From an uncultured Candidatus Melainabacteria bacterium (lineage in GTDB: Bacteria > Cyanobacteriota > Vampirovibrionia > Gastranaerophilales > Gastranaerophilaceae): a DNA stretch of 64,000 nt. The translations under genes were made by a program, and so were the position numbers. The DNA is taken from NCBI GenBank assembly GCA_934718135.1, contig CAKUZW010000008.1, forward strand, positions 1 to 64,000, read 5' to 3'. Below are positions 41,475 through 50,390 of this stretch, piece by piece. Positions within the stretch are counted from its first letter, which is position 1. Each line of letters starts with the position of its first letter. Below the pieces are notes generated by a model, which saw only the letters and a list, made by a program, of their open reading frames with translations, was not told where the DNA came from and did no database searches.

Positions 41475-42827
41475 TTAGTAATACATATAGATATTTCTTA
41501 GAATTTGTTCTTCTAAATTCTTTTTATCAGCAGGAGATGTTTTAGCGTCATTTATCATGATATCAAATGCGTAAACTTTACCTTTTCTTGATGAGATATA
41601 TCCTGCGATTGAACTTGTATCAGACAAGGTTCCTGTTTTTGCTCTCAAATTATCTTTAAAATACAACATCCTGTTTTTTAAAGTTCCCTCTCCTGAGGTT
41701 GGCAAATAAGAACTGAATATTTCAAAGTTTTCATCAGTTGATATTTTTACCAAAAATGATGTCATAAAATCTGAGGTCATTATATTATTTTTAGAAACCC
41801 CACTCCCATCAACGATTTTGATATCATCCGTATTTAAATCAAGTTTTTTCAAATAAGCATTAAGCATATCGCGAGAATTGTTCATATTTCCCTGTGATTT
41901 TGCCCAAGTACTGCCTGCTATTTTGAACATAGATTCAGCAGCTAGGTTGTTGCTGTTTTTGAGTATTGAAGAAAGAATATCTTCAACGCTATGATTAACT
42001 TCTTCCACTAAATAAATGTTTTTTGCAGGAAGTGAAGCATTCGTTATCGGTTTGAAATAATCAAATTTTTTATCTCTTAAAATGTCTTCAATTCTTAAAA
42101 CAAAATATCTTTGAAGATTATTATTCGGGATTTTAATAATTTCGGTTTTCGAAACAACGCCTTCAACTGTCAACACATTTGGTGCAATACTGTTATTTCT
42201 GGATATTTTAACAGAATTTTTATCTGCTAAACTTGTTTTAACCAAATTCATAAAAGTCAAAGGATAAAAAGGCTTTGTAATAATTGAAGCCGGAGTATTG
42301 TTTACAGTTGGGGTTACTTCAATTTTTAACAAATTTCCGTCCAAATTGTAAGAACTGAATTTGGGCATTAAAGGATTTAAATCATCATCCCATTGCCAAC
42401 CTTCGCCCCATTCTACATTATCAAAAATACTTGCATCTAAATAAATATTTTTAGGAGATATAATATTTTTTTCTTTTGCCGAAGCAAACAGTGATGATAA
42501 ATCAGATGTTGTTAAAAACGGATCTGCTCCGAGTTTCAAATACAAGTCATTATTCGTATTTTTATATAATTTTGTCGAAAAATTATAATCTTTACCCAAG
42601 GTATCTAACGCTGCATAAGAAGTAATTAGTTTAAGTGTTGATGCCGGTAACATTGGTGCCTTTTCGTTTAGGGAATAAATATCATTCCCTGTTTTCACAT
42701 CTTTAATTGACACAGAAACAGCACTTTTATTAACACCTAATGATGTAATTGTTTTGGTTATAGTTTCAGCACTGACAGCCGAAAAAGTTGCAAAAAAAGC
42801 AATAAATAAAGCTACTATCTTTTGCAT
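41475..42827 (-). CDS. dacB: D-alanyl-D-alanine carboxypeptidase/endopeptidase (PBP4, S13)
   Basis: This periplasmic low-molecular-weight penicillin-binding protein trims or cleaves peptidoglycan cross-links. A signal peptide (MQKIVALFIAFFATFSAVSA) precedes the S13 domain. The catalytic triad motifs are all present: STLK in LPASTLKL (about 60), SNN in KNSNNLAAE (about 300), and KTG in RAKTGTLSD (about 395). At 450 residues it is typical. It overlaps the nitrilase gene upstream by 13 bases. Confidence 0.93.
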   Translation of the reverse strand: MQKIVALFIAFFATFSAVSAETITKTITSLGVNKSAVSVSIKDVKTGNDIYSLNEKAPMLPASTLKLITSYAALDTLGKDYNFSTKLYKNTNNDLYLKLGADPFLTTSDLSSLFASAKEKNIISPKNIYLDASIFDNVEWGEGWQWDDDLNPLMPKFSSYNLDGNLLKIEVTPTVNNTPASIITKPFYPLTFMNLVKTSLADKNSVKISRNNSIAPNVLTVEGVVSKTEIIKIPNNNLQRYFVLRIEDILRDKKFDYFKPITNASLPAKNIYLVEEVNHSVEDILSSILKNSNNLAAESMFKIAGSTWAKSQGNMNNSRDMLNAYLKKLDLNTDDIKIVDGSGVSKNNIMTSDFMTSFLVKISTDENFEIFSSYLPTSGEGTLKNRMLYFKDNLRAKTGTLSDTSSIAGYISSRKGKVYAFDIMINDAKTSPADKKNLEEQILRNIYMYY

Positions 42828-43639
42828 AATACTTTCACCTCGTATTTATCCCTAATATCATTTAATACCGTACATTTTGCCCTAAAATCATACATTGGAG
42901 TCAAGTCAAGTGCCCCAGTGACAATTTCCTCTCCCCGCATTATAGAAGAAACTTCTTCTCCTTTATAATCAATTATTCTTGACTCACCTAAATTATATTC
43001 GCCATTTTCTATATAACCGCTTTGGGTAAGTGCAACCATATAGCACTGGTTTTCAACAGCTCTGGATTTTGTCATAACTTCCCAAGGTATAGGCTTTTTA
43101 GAGCCCCATGCCGCACAATTGACTAATATATCTGCACCTGCTTTTCTATAAGCTCTATAAATTTCAGGAAATCTTATATCATAACAAACAGTTAGTCCGA
43201 ATTTAACACCGTCAAGTTCAACCATAACAGGAGATTCGCCCACAGTTATATATTTACCCTCATCGCATCCATAATATGAATATAAATGATTTTTAGAATA
43301 TGTTGCAACTAAATTCCCGTTTCTATCAATTACAGGACAGGTGTTATAATATTTGTCTTCGGATTTTGTGATAAAACTACCACCAATAATATTAATATTA
43401 TATTTTTTAGCAATAGAAGATAAAAATTCAATTACACTACTATTTTTTAAATCTTGAGCAGATTCTTGAAAATGAGAGCATGACCAACCAACAGTCCAAA
43501 CTTCCGGCAAAACTAATACATCCGTACAAAAATCCTGTGTATTTTCAATTATATTTTGAACTTTTTTACAATTTGCTTCAACATCTCCAATTACTGATGA
43601 CATTTGAAGCATTGATATTTTTATTTCTTTTTCTTCCAT
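42815..43639 (-). CDS. Carbon-nitrogen hydrolase (nitrilase superfamily, omega-amidase-like)
   Basis: The Glu-Lys-Cys catalytic triad is visible in 274 residues: E in VLPEVWTVG, K in TYSKNHLYSY, and C in LTVCYDIRFPE. The sequence is closest in feel to Nit2/YafV omega-amidases, which remove amide nitrogen from alpha-ketoglutaramate. Substrate assignment is tentative. It overlaps the acyltransferase gene upstream by 19 bases and dacB downstream by 13, so the three are tightly coupled. Confidence 0.9.
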   Translation of the reverse strand: MEEKEIKISMLQMSSVIGDVEANCKKVQNIIENTQDFCTDVLVLPEVWTVGWSCSHFQESAQDLKNSSVIEFLSSIAKKYNINIIGGSFITKSEDKYYNTCPVIDRNGNLVATYSKNHLYSYYGCDEGKYITVGESPVMVELDGVKFGLTVCYDIRFPEIYRAYRKAGADILVNCAAWGSKKPIPWEVMTKSRAVENQCYMVALTQSGYIENGEYNLGESRIIDYKGEEVSSIMRGEEIVTGALDLTPMYDFRAKCTVLNDIRDKYEVKVLCKR

Positions 43640-44289
43640 AATTTTAATTTTTTTGCCTCTTTATATTTTTCAGGTGCAATTTGAGCCAAATTCAATAAAG
43701 ACTCTTTTATTTCTTGAGCAATTTCTTTCTCGGATTTCTCATTTGCGTAAATTGGATCTCCATAAATATTTAACAAATGACAAGGGCCTATCGGGCATGT
43801 CATCTTGTCCCAAGAAGGGAATTTTGCAAAAGTAAACTCCGGAGAATACCAATGAACAGGTACAATTGGTACGTTAGCTTCTTTTGCCAATATAATAGCT
43901 CCTGATTTCACCTCATGTAAAGGACCTCTCGGGCCATCAACCATGATTGCTATATTTTCGCCTTCTTTTAATTTTGAAATCATTTTTAAAGTTGCGGAAA
44001 CAGAACCTCTACGTTGTGAAGATCCTCTGCAAGTCTGAAAGCCCCATTTTTCACACACTCTTGCGATAATTTCTCCATCAAGAGAGTTGCTGATAAGAAT
44101 GTTTATCTTATTTCTGTTTGGCAATCCGTGTAGGCAAAATTGGTTTTCATGCCACATTACATATATACAAGGTGTCAGATTTGGATTATTAAATTCGGCC
44201 ATATATGTAAAAAATTCTTGTGTTTTCATAATAGAATATGCAACACTGGTCAATTGTCCGATATTGTTTTTATTTATTAGCCTAACCAT
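43621..44289 (-). CDS. Lysophospholipid/lipid A acyltransferase-like protein (DUF374)
   Basis: This 222-residue protein of the DUF374 branch of LPLAT enzymes has MWHENQF in place of the usual H-x4-D start, NSLDGEIIARVCEKWGFQTCRGSSQRRG (here split: NSLDGEIIARV and CRGSSQRRG), MVDGPRGPLHEVKSG and NVPIVPVHW. Family members acylate lipid A or phospholipid precursors at the inner membrane. The ATG at 44289 is preferred over an upstream frame start because it gives the normal length; no Shine-Dalgarno is visible for either. It precedes the nitrilase and dacB genes. Confidence 0.85.
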   Translation of the reverse strand: MVRLINKNNIGQLTSVAYSIMKTQEFFTYMAEFNNPNLTPCIYVMWHENQFCLHGLPNRNKINILISNSLDGEIIARVCEKWGFQTCRGSSQRRGSVSATLKMISKLKEGENIAIMVDGPRGPLHEVKSGAIILAKEANVPIVPVHWYSPEFTFAKFPSWDKMTCPIGPCHLLNIYGDPIYANEKSEKEIAQEIKESLLNLAQIAPEKYKEAKKLKLWKKKK

Positions 44290-44372
44290 AATACATATTA
44301 TTGTATCATACAAATATTTAAAAGCTGAAATTATTAAAATAATGTAAAAAACTAAAAAAATAAAAAAAGAGC

Positions 44373-44401
44373 TTGACGTACAAATTTTTTTATTCTAGAA
44401 T
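44373..44401 (+). promoter_or_regulatory. Promoter of tRNA-Pro
   Basis: TTGACG (44373-44378), 17 bases, then TAGAAT (44396-44401). It lies 35 bases before the mature tRNA 5' end. Confidence 0.75.
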
Positions 44402-44435
44402 AAACTTGTTCGCAAAAAGCGAATGACCCCTGTAT

Positions 44436-44512
44436 CGGGATGTGGCGCAGCTTGGTAGCGCACCTCGCTTGGGACGAGGGGGTCGCACGTTCAAATCGTG
44501 TCATCCCGACCA
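44436..44512 (+). tRNA. tRNA-Pro (anticodon UGG)
   Basis: A complete 77-nt cloverleaf including an encoded CCA. The acceptor arms CGGGATG and CATCCCG pair fully, followed by A and CCA. The anticodon stem CCTCG/CGAGG encloses the loop CTTGGGA, giving anticodon TGG (positions 44470-44472 approximately). The T loop reads TTCAAAT. It has its own promoter and terminator and reads most or all proline codons through the wobble U. Confidence 0.97.
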
Positions 44513-44520
44513 TTTAAATT

Positions 44521-44548
44521 AAAGAACCCCTTGAGGGTTCTTTTTTTA
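44521..44548 (+). terminator. Terminator of tRNA-Pro
   Basis: AAAGAACCC (44521-44529) pairs with GGGTTCTTT (44535-44543) and is followed by further T. It lies 8 bases after the tRNA. Confidence 0.88.
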
Positions 44549-44583
44549 GTATTCAGGATAAATTCTGAAAAGGGATAATTTTT

Positions 44584-44907
44584 ATGAAAATTCAACAAAT
44601 AAAACTGCAAAATATAACATTAAAAGATTTGAAAGATATTAAAAAATCAAAGGTTAATTCTTCAAAACCAACAGTTGTTCGCTTTGGAAGGTCAAATATT
44701 CTATGTTATCCTGAAATAAAACCTCGAAATATGCATGACATTATTCGTGTTTCAAACTCTCCAAGTCTAAAAGAAACAAAGTTAGATAAAGTATTAAACT
44801 GGTTAGATGACTTTTCAAAAACGATATATATTTCCAAAAGCGAAATGAAAGATTATGCAAAACAAATAGCAAAAAGTGTCGCAGAGTGGAAAAGAGTCTT
44901 TGGTTAA
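44584..44907 (+). CDS. Hypothetical protein
   Basis: This 107-residue, strongly basic protein has many Lys and Ser residues, a predicted helical C-terminal half (KVLNWLDDFSKTIY, then MKDYAKQIAKSVAEWKRVF) and no membrane segment. A GGGAT site precedes the ATG. It lies between the tRNA terminator and a convergent zincin gene. I do not recognise it and context gives no function. Confidence 0.6.
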   Translation: MKIQQIKLQNITLKDLKDIKKSKVNSSKPTVVRFGRSNILCYPEIKPRNMHDIIRVSNSPSLKETKLDKVLNWLDDFSKTIYISKSEMKDYAKQIAKSVAEWKRVFG

Positions 44908-44970
44908 TAATCAAAAAGATTAAGGTTTATCTGTTAAAGGTTTATAGTTTGCATATTTTAAAACCATGAA

Positions 44971-46260
44971 CTATTCATTTAGAGGGATTTTGGGGCCGCG
45001 GAGCTTTTTATATAGGGCTTTTGCTTCATTTGAAACTGTTTCTCCTGATACAATTTTTGCAAAAAACTCTGCAATAAATTCTCCCGTACCATGAGTTGCA
45101 TATTCTGAAATACTGCCTGCTATTTCCATGTTTTCCTTATTATCAACCCAATCCTTTAACTCTTTAGGATATTTAGAATAGTCAAAATCAAATTTATCTG
45201 TTGTTAAACAACGAGGTTTCATATCTTGTATATGACCAAGTTCGTGGTAAATAGTGGAGAATGGACTCCCTGCATTCATATCAAAATCAAGTTTTATGCT
45301 ATCTTTAGTATTTTTTATAATTTTTTTTATGATTAAACGTTGTTCTTCTGTTGACATTTGTTTAATTTGTTCGATATCTGTTGGTATATTGAGTTCACTA
45401 CAAATACTTTTATTCTCTTCTTTACTTAAAAATTTTTTTATATATTTTAATGGTCTATTTATAGAATTTACTGCTTCAATTGCGTTATTTACAGAATTAA
45501 ACAACGAAAGTTTTTGTTTATATGTAGTATATTTCCCTGATTTAAACTTAATAACTTCTTGAATAAATGGTTCAATAGCCTCTTTTTCAAAAAGGGAACT
45601 ATATTTATAATCCCATTTATTAGTATCCCAATCTACCAAGAAAACGGTGTTTGAAGTTTCTAAATTAAAGAAACAGTGGTTAATCGTATTATCAATATTA
45701 CTATAAATATTCTTGTTTAAGACAAATAGTCCGCTATTTTCTCCTTCAGTTACGACACCTGCTTTAATTGTTCCAGCTTCTCGATACTGAATCTTTTTAG
45801 GTAGTCTTATTTTGCCTTTAAGAAAATTTGAAGTATTTACTATGCCTTCGTTAATAAAATTAACAACATCGGTATCTTTTGCTTCAAAGCCTGAATATTC
45901 TTCTATACCAAAAGTTTTCTTCCCGAATTCAATAGCTTCTTCCAGAGTTTTTGCTGGCGAAAAATCAATGTGTTCTGCAAGTTGTGTTGCTTTAGAATTC
46001 CGATATTTGGCAACTAATAGCCCTACAGAAATTAAAGTTGCTGCAGTTGCTATGGTTGCGGTTGCAATCCAAGGCCATTTAGATAACTTATTTTCTTTTT
46101 GTTCTTTATTCTTTATAGCATCCGATTTTACGAAGTTGTCTGATTGGGGTTTTGTATTAAGCTTCTCCTTGTGCTCCGCAATTTTGTTATCCGGTTGTTT
46201 AATATAATTAAAGGGTTTATAAATATTGCTATTTTGGAATTGTGATTGTAGGGAATCCAT
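44971..46260 (-). CDS. Membrane-anchored protein with HELGH zincin motif
   Basis: The ATG at 46260 is chosen because GGAG lies 6 bases upstream; an ATG 4 codons earlier overlaps that site. The product is 429 residues. Residues 1-60 are polar and disordered, and one membrane helix (about 63-84) has ATATIATAATLISVG at its core. A large soluble domain ends in a gluzincin-like site: YHELGHIQD (His339, Glu340, His343) and, 50-60 residues on, GEFIAEFFAKI with Glu394 or Glu398 as likely third ligand. This predicts a zinc metallopeptidase. No known peptidase family is evident. With no N-terminal signal peptide, which side of the membrane the domain faces is unclear. Confidence 0.7.
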   Translation of the reverse strand: MDSLQSQFQNSNIYKPFNYIKQPDNKIAEHKEKLNTKPQSDNFVKSDAIKNKEQKENKLSKWPWIATATIATAATLISVGLLVAKYRNSKATQLAEHIDFSPAKTLEEAIEFGKKTFGIEEYSGFEAKDTDVVNFINEGIVNTSNFLKGKIRLPKKIQYREAGTIKAGVVTEGENSGLFVLNKNIYSNIDNTINHCFFNLETSNTVFLVDWDTNKWDYKYSSLFEKEAIEPFIQEVIKFKSGKYTTYKQKLSLFNSVNNAIEAVNSINRPLKYIKKFLSKEENKSICSELNIPTDIEQIKQMSTEEQRLIIKKIIKNTKDSIKLDFDMNAGSPFSTIYHELGHIQDMKPRCLTTDKFDFDYSKYPKELKDWVDNKENMEIAGSISEYATHGTGEFIAEFFAKIVSGETVSNEAKALYKKLRGPKIPLNE

Positions 46261-46355
46261 TTTATACTCCATATTTTAATCTTTTTTAAGTTTCTAAATC
46301 TTTAATTTTGCTAATTAAGGTCTTTTATATTTACAAATTTTAAAATTTTAATAAA

Positions 46356-46383
46356 TTGCCCAAATTTTAATCCGCTTTATACT
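46356..46383 (+). promoter_or_regulatory. Promoter of the O-acetylation pair, predicted leaderless
   Basis: TTGCCC (46356-46361), 16 bases, then TATACT (46378-46383). Only 7 bases separate the -10 from the ATG at 46391 and no Shine-Dalgarno is present. Confidence 0.6.
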
Positions 46384-46390
46384 AATAGGT

Positions 46391-47734
46391 ATGAAAAATT
46401 TTAACATGCCTGCAATGATATTTTCAGTTTTAATTTTATGCACAACAAATTATGCATGGATATTTTCGGATGAGGATACATTTTCTGTAAATATTCCTTT
46501 AATGTGTATTATATTTATTTTTTCATATATTATTTTTGTAAAACATAAAGAGTTGTTTAACTTTATCAAACAAACAAAAGTAATTAATTCTGTTTTTATA
46601 ATTATTCTTTTTGTATTTTTATTCATCCCGATGAGCCACATAAGTTCAAGTCTATCTTCGGATTTTGAAGAAAGAAATTTGGCAAGATTTCCTAATTTTC
46701 AAACTCCACAGCACAAATTTAATTACCATTTTGGTAAAGATTTTGAAAGCTGGTTCAACGATAGATTTTTTGGTCGAAATGAACTTATAATCATTTATAA
46801 CAATTTGAATTTGTTACTGTCAGGAGATTATGTAAAATTTTCCGATGTGCATTTTTATAAATCAACAGGGTGGATGTTTACAAACACAAACAGTTTTGGG
46901 TTCGTGAAATATAGTAAAAAAGATTTAGCTAGAATAATAAAAAGCGTTCAAAAGTTAAAAGAATTTTGCACTCAAAATAATATAAAACTATATATTATGG
47001 TCGTTCCACAAAAGGAAATTGTTTATAGAGAATTTGATAAAAATAAATTCAAAACTCCTGATACTAATTTCAACAAAATAACAGAACAAGTTCTAAAAAG
47101 TCCTGTAGGTCAAGATATTATTTATCCTGAAAAAGAGTTTGAAGACGCAAAAAAACATGACTATGTGTTTTTTAAAACCGATGCTCATGCTACAGATTTT
47201 GGGGCTTACGAACTCTATAGAATATTTATGGACAAAGCTAAAAAAGATTTCCCTGATTTGGATATTGTAAAATTATCTGATTATAAAAAATCCCAAAACA
47301 ACTTAACAAGATCCGGATTTGCAAGAGATGAGTTTGATGAAGGGCAGTATTATAATCGAACATTAATCTATTACCCAAAACTCTTGTCTACTAAATATAA
47401 TTTTTACGATTACAAATATATAGACAAGATTTCGGTTGAAGATGATTGGGGAACGCATCAACTTTTAACAAATCCTGTAGGAAAACATAAATTGTTTATC
47501 TTGGGAGACTCTTTTCAAGAGAATATGAGTTATTTTTTAGATACAAGTTTTTATAAAATAATGAAATATAGAGGTAATGATAAAGATTTCGACCCGCCAA
47601 GAAAATCAAATTTGGATATGAATGCATTTGCACCAATAATCCTAAAATTTAAACCGGATATAATGTTTGTTATTTTATATCAAGATAGTGCGGATTGGTT
47701 AATTGACATGTATCCTGAAAGTGAGAAGAAATAA
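46391..47734 (+). CDS. AlgJ/AlgX-like (DHHW/SGNH) membrane protein for polysaccharide O-acetylation
   Basis: In this 447-residue protein, two or three membrane helices in the first 85 residues are followed by a periplasmic domain. The domain opens with FEERNLARFPNF and FNDRFFGRNELI, typical of AlgJ/AlgX and DHHW proteins, and carries KTDAHATDFGAYELY, matching the D-x-H-x-x-x-x-G-A catalytic segment of SGNH-like acetylesterase/transferase domains. It shares one base with the MBOAT gene downstream, and together they should O-acetylate a surface polymer. A TTGCCC/TATACT promoter ends 7 bases before its ATG, so the mRNA is probably leaderless. Confidence 0.82.
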   Translation: MKNFNMPAMIFSVLILCTTNYAWIFSDEDTFSVNIPLMCIIFIFSYIIFVKHKELFNFIKQTKVINSVFIIILFVFLFIPMSHISSSLSSDFEERNLARFPNFQTPQHKFNYHFGKDFESWFNDRFFGRNELIIIYNNLNLLLSGDYVKFSDVHFYKSTGWMFTNTNSFGFVKYSKKDLARIIKSVQKLKEFCTQNNIKLYIMVVPQKEIVYREFDKNKFKTPDTNFNKITEQVLKSPVGQDIIYPEKEFEDAKKHDYVFFKTDAHATDFGAYELYRIFMDKAKKDFPDLDIVKLSDYKKSQNNLTRSGFARDEFDEGQYYNRTLIYYPKLLSTKYNFYDYKYIDKISVEDDWGTHQLLTNPVGKHKLFILGDSFQENMSYFLDTSFYKIMKYRGNDKDFDPPRKSNLDMNAFAPIILKFKPDIMFVILYQDSADWLIDMYPESEKK

Positions 47735-49134
47735 TGCTATTTAGTTCAATGACATTTATATTTGTATTTTTACCGATTCTTTTTATCATTTGTTTAAGCT
47801 TACCGCAAAAATACCATAATATTGTTTTGCTAATAGCAAGTATTATTTTCTATGCTTGGGGCGAACCAAGATTTCTGTTGGTAATGCTATCAACAATTCT
47901 TATCAGTTATTTGGGTGCAATTCTCATTGATAAATATCCTAAACACCGAAAAATTTTTCTTTGGCTTTCAGTTTGTGCAACATTAGGATTTTTGGTTTAT
48001 TTCAAATATTTAAATTTCATAATCCTAAATATCAATAATATCTTCAAGAGTCATTTTGATGTGTTGAATATTATTTTGCCTTTGGGTATTTCTTTTTATA
48101 CCTTTCAGGCTTTGTCTTATATTATTGATGTTTATAAAGGTGAAAGCCAAGCACAAAAAAGTCTGTACAAGTTGGCTTTATATATAACATTTTTCCCTCA
48201 ATTGATTGCTGGGCCGATTATCAAATATCAAGATATTTGCGGACAAATTGACGAGAGAAAAATTACTTCTGAAAAAATAACCATAGGTGCAAAACGTTTT
48301 GTTATTGGTTTAGCTAAAAAAATGTTGATTGCAAATATTTTAGGTTCTGTAGTTGATAAAATATTTATATTAGAACCTGTAAGTTTTTCATCAGGGATTG
48401 CTTGGTTTGGTGCGATAGCATATACAATGCAATTATACTATGATTTTAGTGCATATTCTGATATGGCAATCGGTTTAGGCTTGATTTTCGGGTTTGAATT
48501 CAAAGAAAACTTTAATTACCCTTGGTATTCTATTTCATTTTCTGAAGGGTGGAGAAAGTGGCATATATCCTTAACCAGTTGGTTCAAAAAATATGTGTAT
48601 TGCAATCTTCCATTCAAAGGCGGAAGATATCGCAGCATGCTAAAACTTCTTTTTGTCTTTTTCTTGACAGGACTCTGGCATGGGGCAAATTGGACTTTTA
48701 TTGTTTGGGGTGTTTTAAATGGACTTGTTATTGTATTTGAAAAACTTATAAGACTCAAAAATTTTGAACAAACACATCCTCAATTGTGGGCAAAAACACT
48801 TCAACGTATATATTTTATCTTCACTTTGGGAATTGCTCTTTCTATATTTAGGTCGGACAATTTGAGTTATTCATTAAAATACATTCAAAATATGCTTGGA
48901 ATATTGAAACTAAATTCTTCAATCTATCCGGCTACATTTTTTATAGGGTGGATTGAAATTCTTGTATTTATTGTAGGTATAATATGCTGTACACCGATTT
49001 TTAGAAATATGATTTATGTAAAAAATAATTATGCAAAAATAGCAATAAATGCATGGCTTGTATTTCTATTTATCTTATCCGTTTCTGCTATTGCTTCAGG
49101 AACATACAATCCGTTTATATATTTTAGGTTTTAA
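47734..49134 (+). CDS. MBOAT-family O-acyltransferase (AlgI/PatA-like)
   Basis: This 466-residue inner-membrane acyltransferase has about ten hydrophobic segments. The conserved region includes YYDFSAYSDMAIGLG, FKENFNYPWYS, FWRKWHISLT-like EGWRKWHISLTSW, and the catalytic histidine in FLTGLWHGANWTF. It moves acetyl groups across the membrane to a partner such as the AlgJ-like protein encoded directly upstream (stop and start overlap as TAATG). The polymer acetylated may be alginate-like exopolysaccharide or peptidoglycan, and it cannot be named here. Confidence 0.93.
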   Translation: MLFSSMTFIFVFLPILFIICLSLPQKYHNIVLLIASIIFYAWGEPRFLLVMLSTILISYLGAILIDKYPKHRKIFLWLSVCATLGFLVYFKYLNFIILNINNIFKSHFDVLNIILPLGISFYTFQALSYIIDVYKGESQAQKSLYKLALYITFFPQLIAGPIIKYQDICGQIDERKITSEKITIGAKRFVIGLAKKMLIANILGSVVDKIFILEPVSFSSGIAWFGAIAYTMQLYYDFSAYSDMAIGLGLIFGFEFKENFNYPWYSISFSEGWRKWHISLTSWFKKYVYCNLPFKGGRYRSMLKLLFVFFLTGLWHGANWTFIVWGVLNGLVIVFEKLIRLKNFEQTHPQLWAKTLQRIYFIFTLGIALSIFRSDNLSYSLKYIQNMLGILKLNSSIYPATFFIGWIEILVFIVGIICCTPIFRNMIYVKNNYAKIAINAWLVFLFILSVSAIASGTYNPFIYFRF

Positions 49135-49222
49135 TTTAACTTGCTTAATAGTTTTGCCTATGCTAAGATTAAGTAGTCTGAATTTACAGATTTGTTATTA
49201 AGTTAGATGAGGGATAGAAAAA

Positions 49223-50302
49223 GTGGATTTTATTTCATTAACTATAAAATTTTTAAGCTTGTTAGCTCATTTTGTAGGAAATTACGGTTTAGCAATTATT
49301 CTTTTAACAATCATTGTTAGAGGAGCAATGTGGCATTTGAACGTTCAACAACAACGTTCTATGAAGATGATGCAATCTCTTCAACCAAAAATGAAAGCTA
49401 TACAAGACAGATATCAAAGCAATCCGCAAATGATGCAACAAAAAATGATGGAGTTCTACAAAGAGCACAAATTCAATCCAATGGGCGGATGTTTGCCGTT
49501 ACTTATTCAGATGCCTATTTTCATTTTGTTGTATTCAGCGTTAATTAGTCCTCAATTTATTCAAGTTGCAGGGGATCAACACTTCTTGTTCATCAAGAGT
49601 TTGGCAACAACAATGAGAGCAACTGCCGGAATTTCAAATGACGGAAAAATCGGAGCTGCTAAAGGTGATACTTTCTTATTAGGTAACACGGCTACAATAT
49701 ATTTACCTGATGAAACACTTAAAAATGTTAAAGTTGATCCTAAAGCTCTTGAAATTCAAGGTGATTTAGAACCAGGAAAAGATGTTGATTTTGCAGTTAG
49801 TTTGAATGGCATTTCTAAGTTGAAATTCAGTCAACTTGCAAAAATTGAAAAAGCAGATTTAACGGTTACAAACAGCAATATTCGAGAAAATGAAACAGTA
49901 ACATTTACAAGAGATGGTGATTATTTGAGAGCGAGTGTTCCAACAGTTCCTGTGAACAAAACACTACACTGGGATGTTATTGTCTTAATTGTACTATTTG
50001 CAGTAACAATGTTCATTTCTCAAAAAATAATGATGTCAATGAACAAAACAGATGCTGCTGACCCGACTCAACAAGCGTTACAAAAATCAATGGGAACGTT
50101 TATGCCATTGATGATTATTGCAACATTTGTGATAATCCCAATTCCTGCAGGTGTATTGTTATATTTGATTACAAGCAATATTATCCAAATTGCACAAACA
50201 GTTATTATCAATAAACAAATTGATGAAGAACAAGCAAAAAAGAAAGAAGCAGTTGGAGATGCAGAATTGAAAAATGCTAAAAAAGTTGACGAAAAGAAAT
50301 AA
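49223..50302 (+). CDS. yidC: YidC/Oxa1 membrane protein insertase
   Basis: It inserts proteins into the inner membrane, alone or with Sec. The start is GTG 49223 with GAGGGA 8 bases upstream. The conserved core is present: a first helix with the groove arginine in TIIVRGAMWHL, the cytoplasmic coiled-coil hairpin SLQPKMKAIQDRY, GGCLPLLIQMPIFILLY, and the last helices after residue 250. The large periplasmic domain of E. coli YidC before the core is absent. Instead about 120 residues are inserted between core helices 2 and 3. A -35/-10 pair TTGCTT/TAAGAT lies near 49141-49169. The neighbours rnpA and jag are absent. Confidence 0.93.
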   Translation: MDFISLTIKFLSLLAHFVGNYGLAIILLTIIVRGAMWHLNVQQQRSMKMMQSLQPKMKAIQDRYQSNPQMMQQKMMEFYKEHKFNPMGGCLPLLIQMPIFILLYSALISPQFIQVAGDQHFLFIKSLATTMRATAGISNDGKIGAAKGDTFLLGNTATIYLPDETLKNVKVDPKALEIQGDLEPGKDVDFAVSLNGISKLKFSQLAKIEKADLTVTNSNIRENETVTFTRDGDYLRASVPTVPVNKTLHWDVIVLIVLFAVTMFISQKIMMSMNKTDAADPTQQALQKSMGTFMPLMIIATFVIIPIPAGVLLYLITSNIIQIAQTVIINKQIDEEQAKKKEAVGDAELKNAKKVDEKK

Positions 50303-50323
50303 TTAAATAAACACGAGATATTA

Positions 50324-50364
50324 AAATGACTTCGAAATACTTAATCTTCGGAGTCATTTTTTGT
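50324..50364 (+). terminator. Terminator of yidC
   Basis: AAAATGACTTCGA and TTCGGAGTCATTTT pair across a 13-base loop and are followed by T. It lies between yidC and queA. Confidence 0.7.
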
Positions 50365-50390
50365 GTATAATTAAAGAAAAAGGAATAAGA

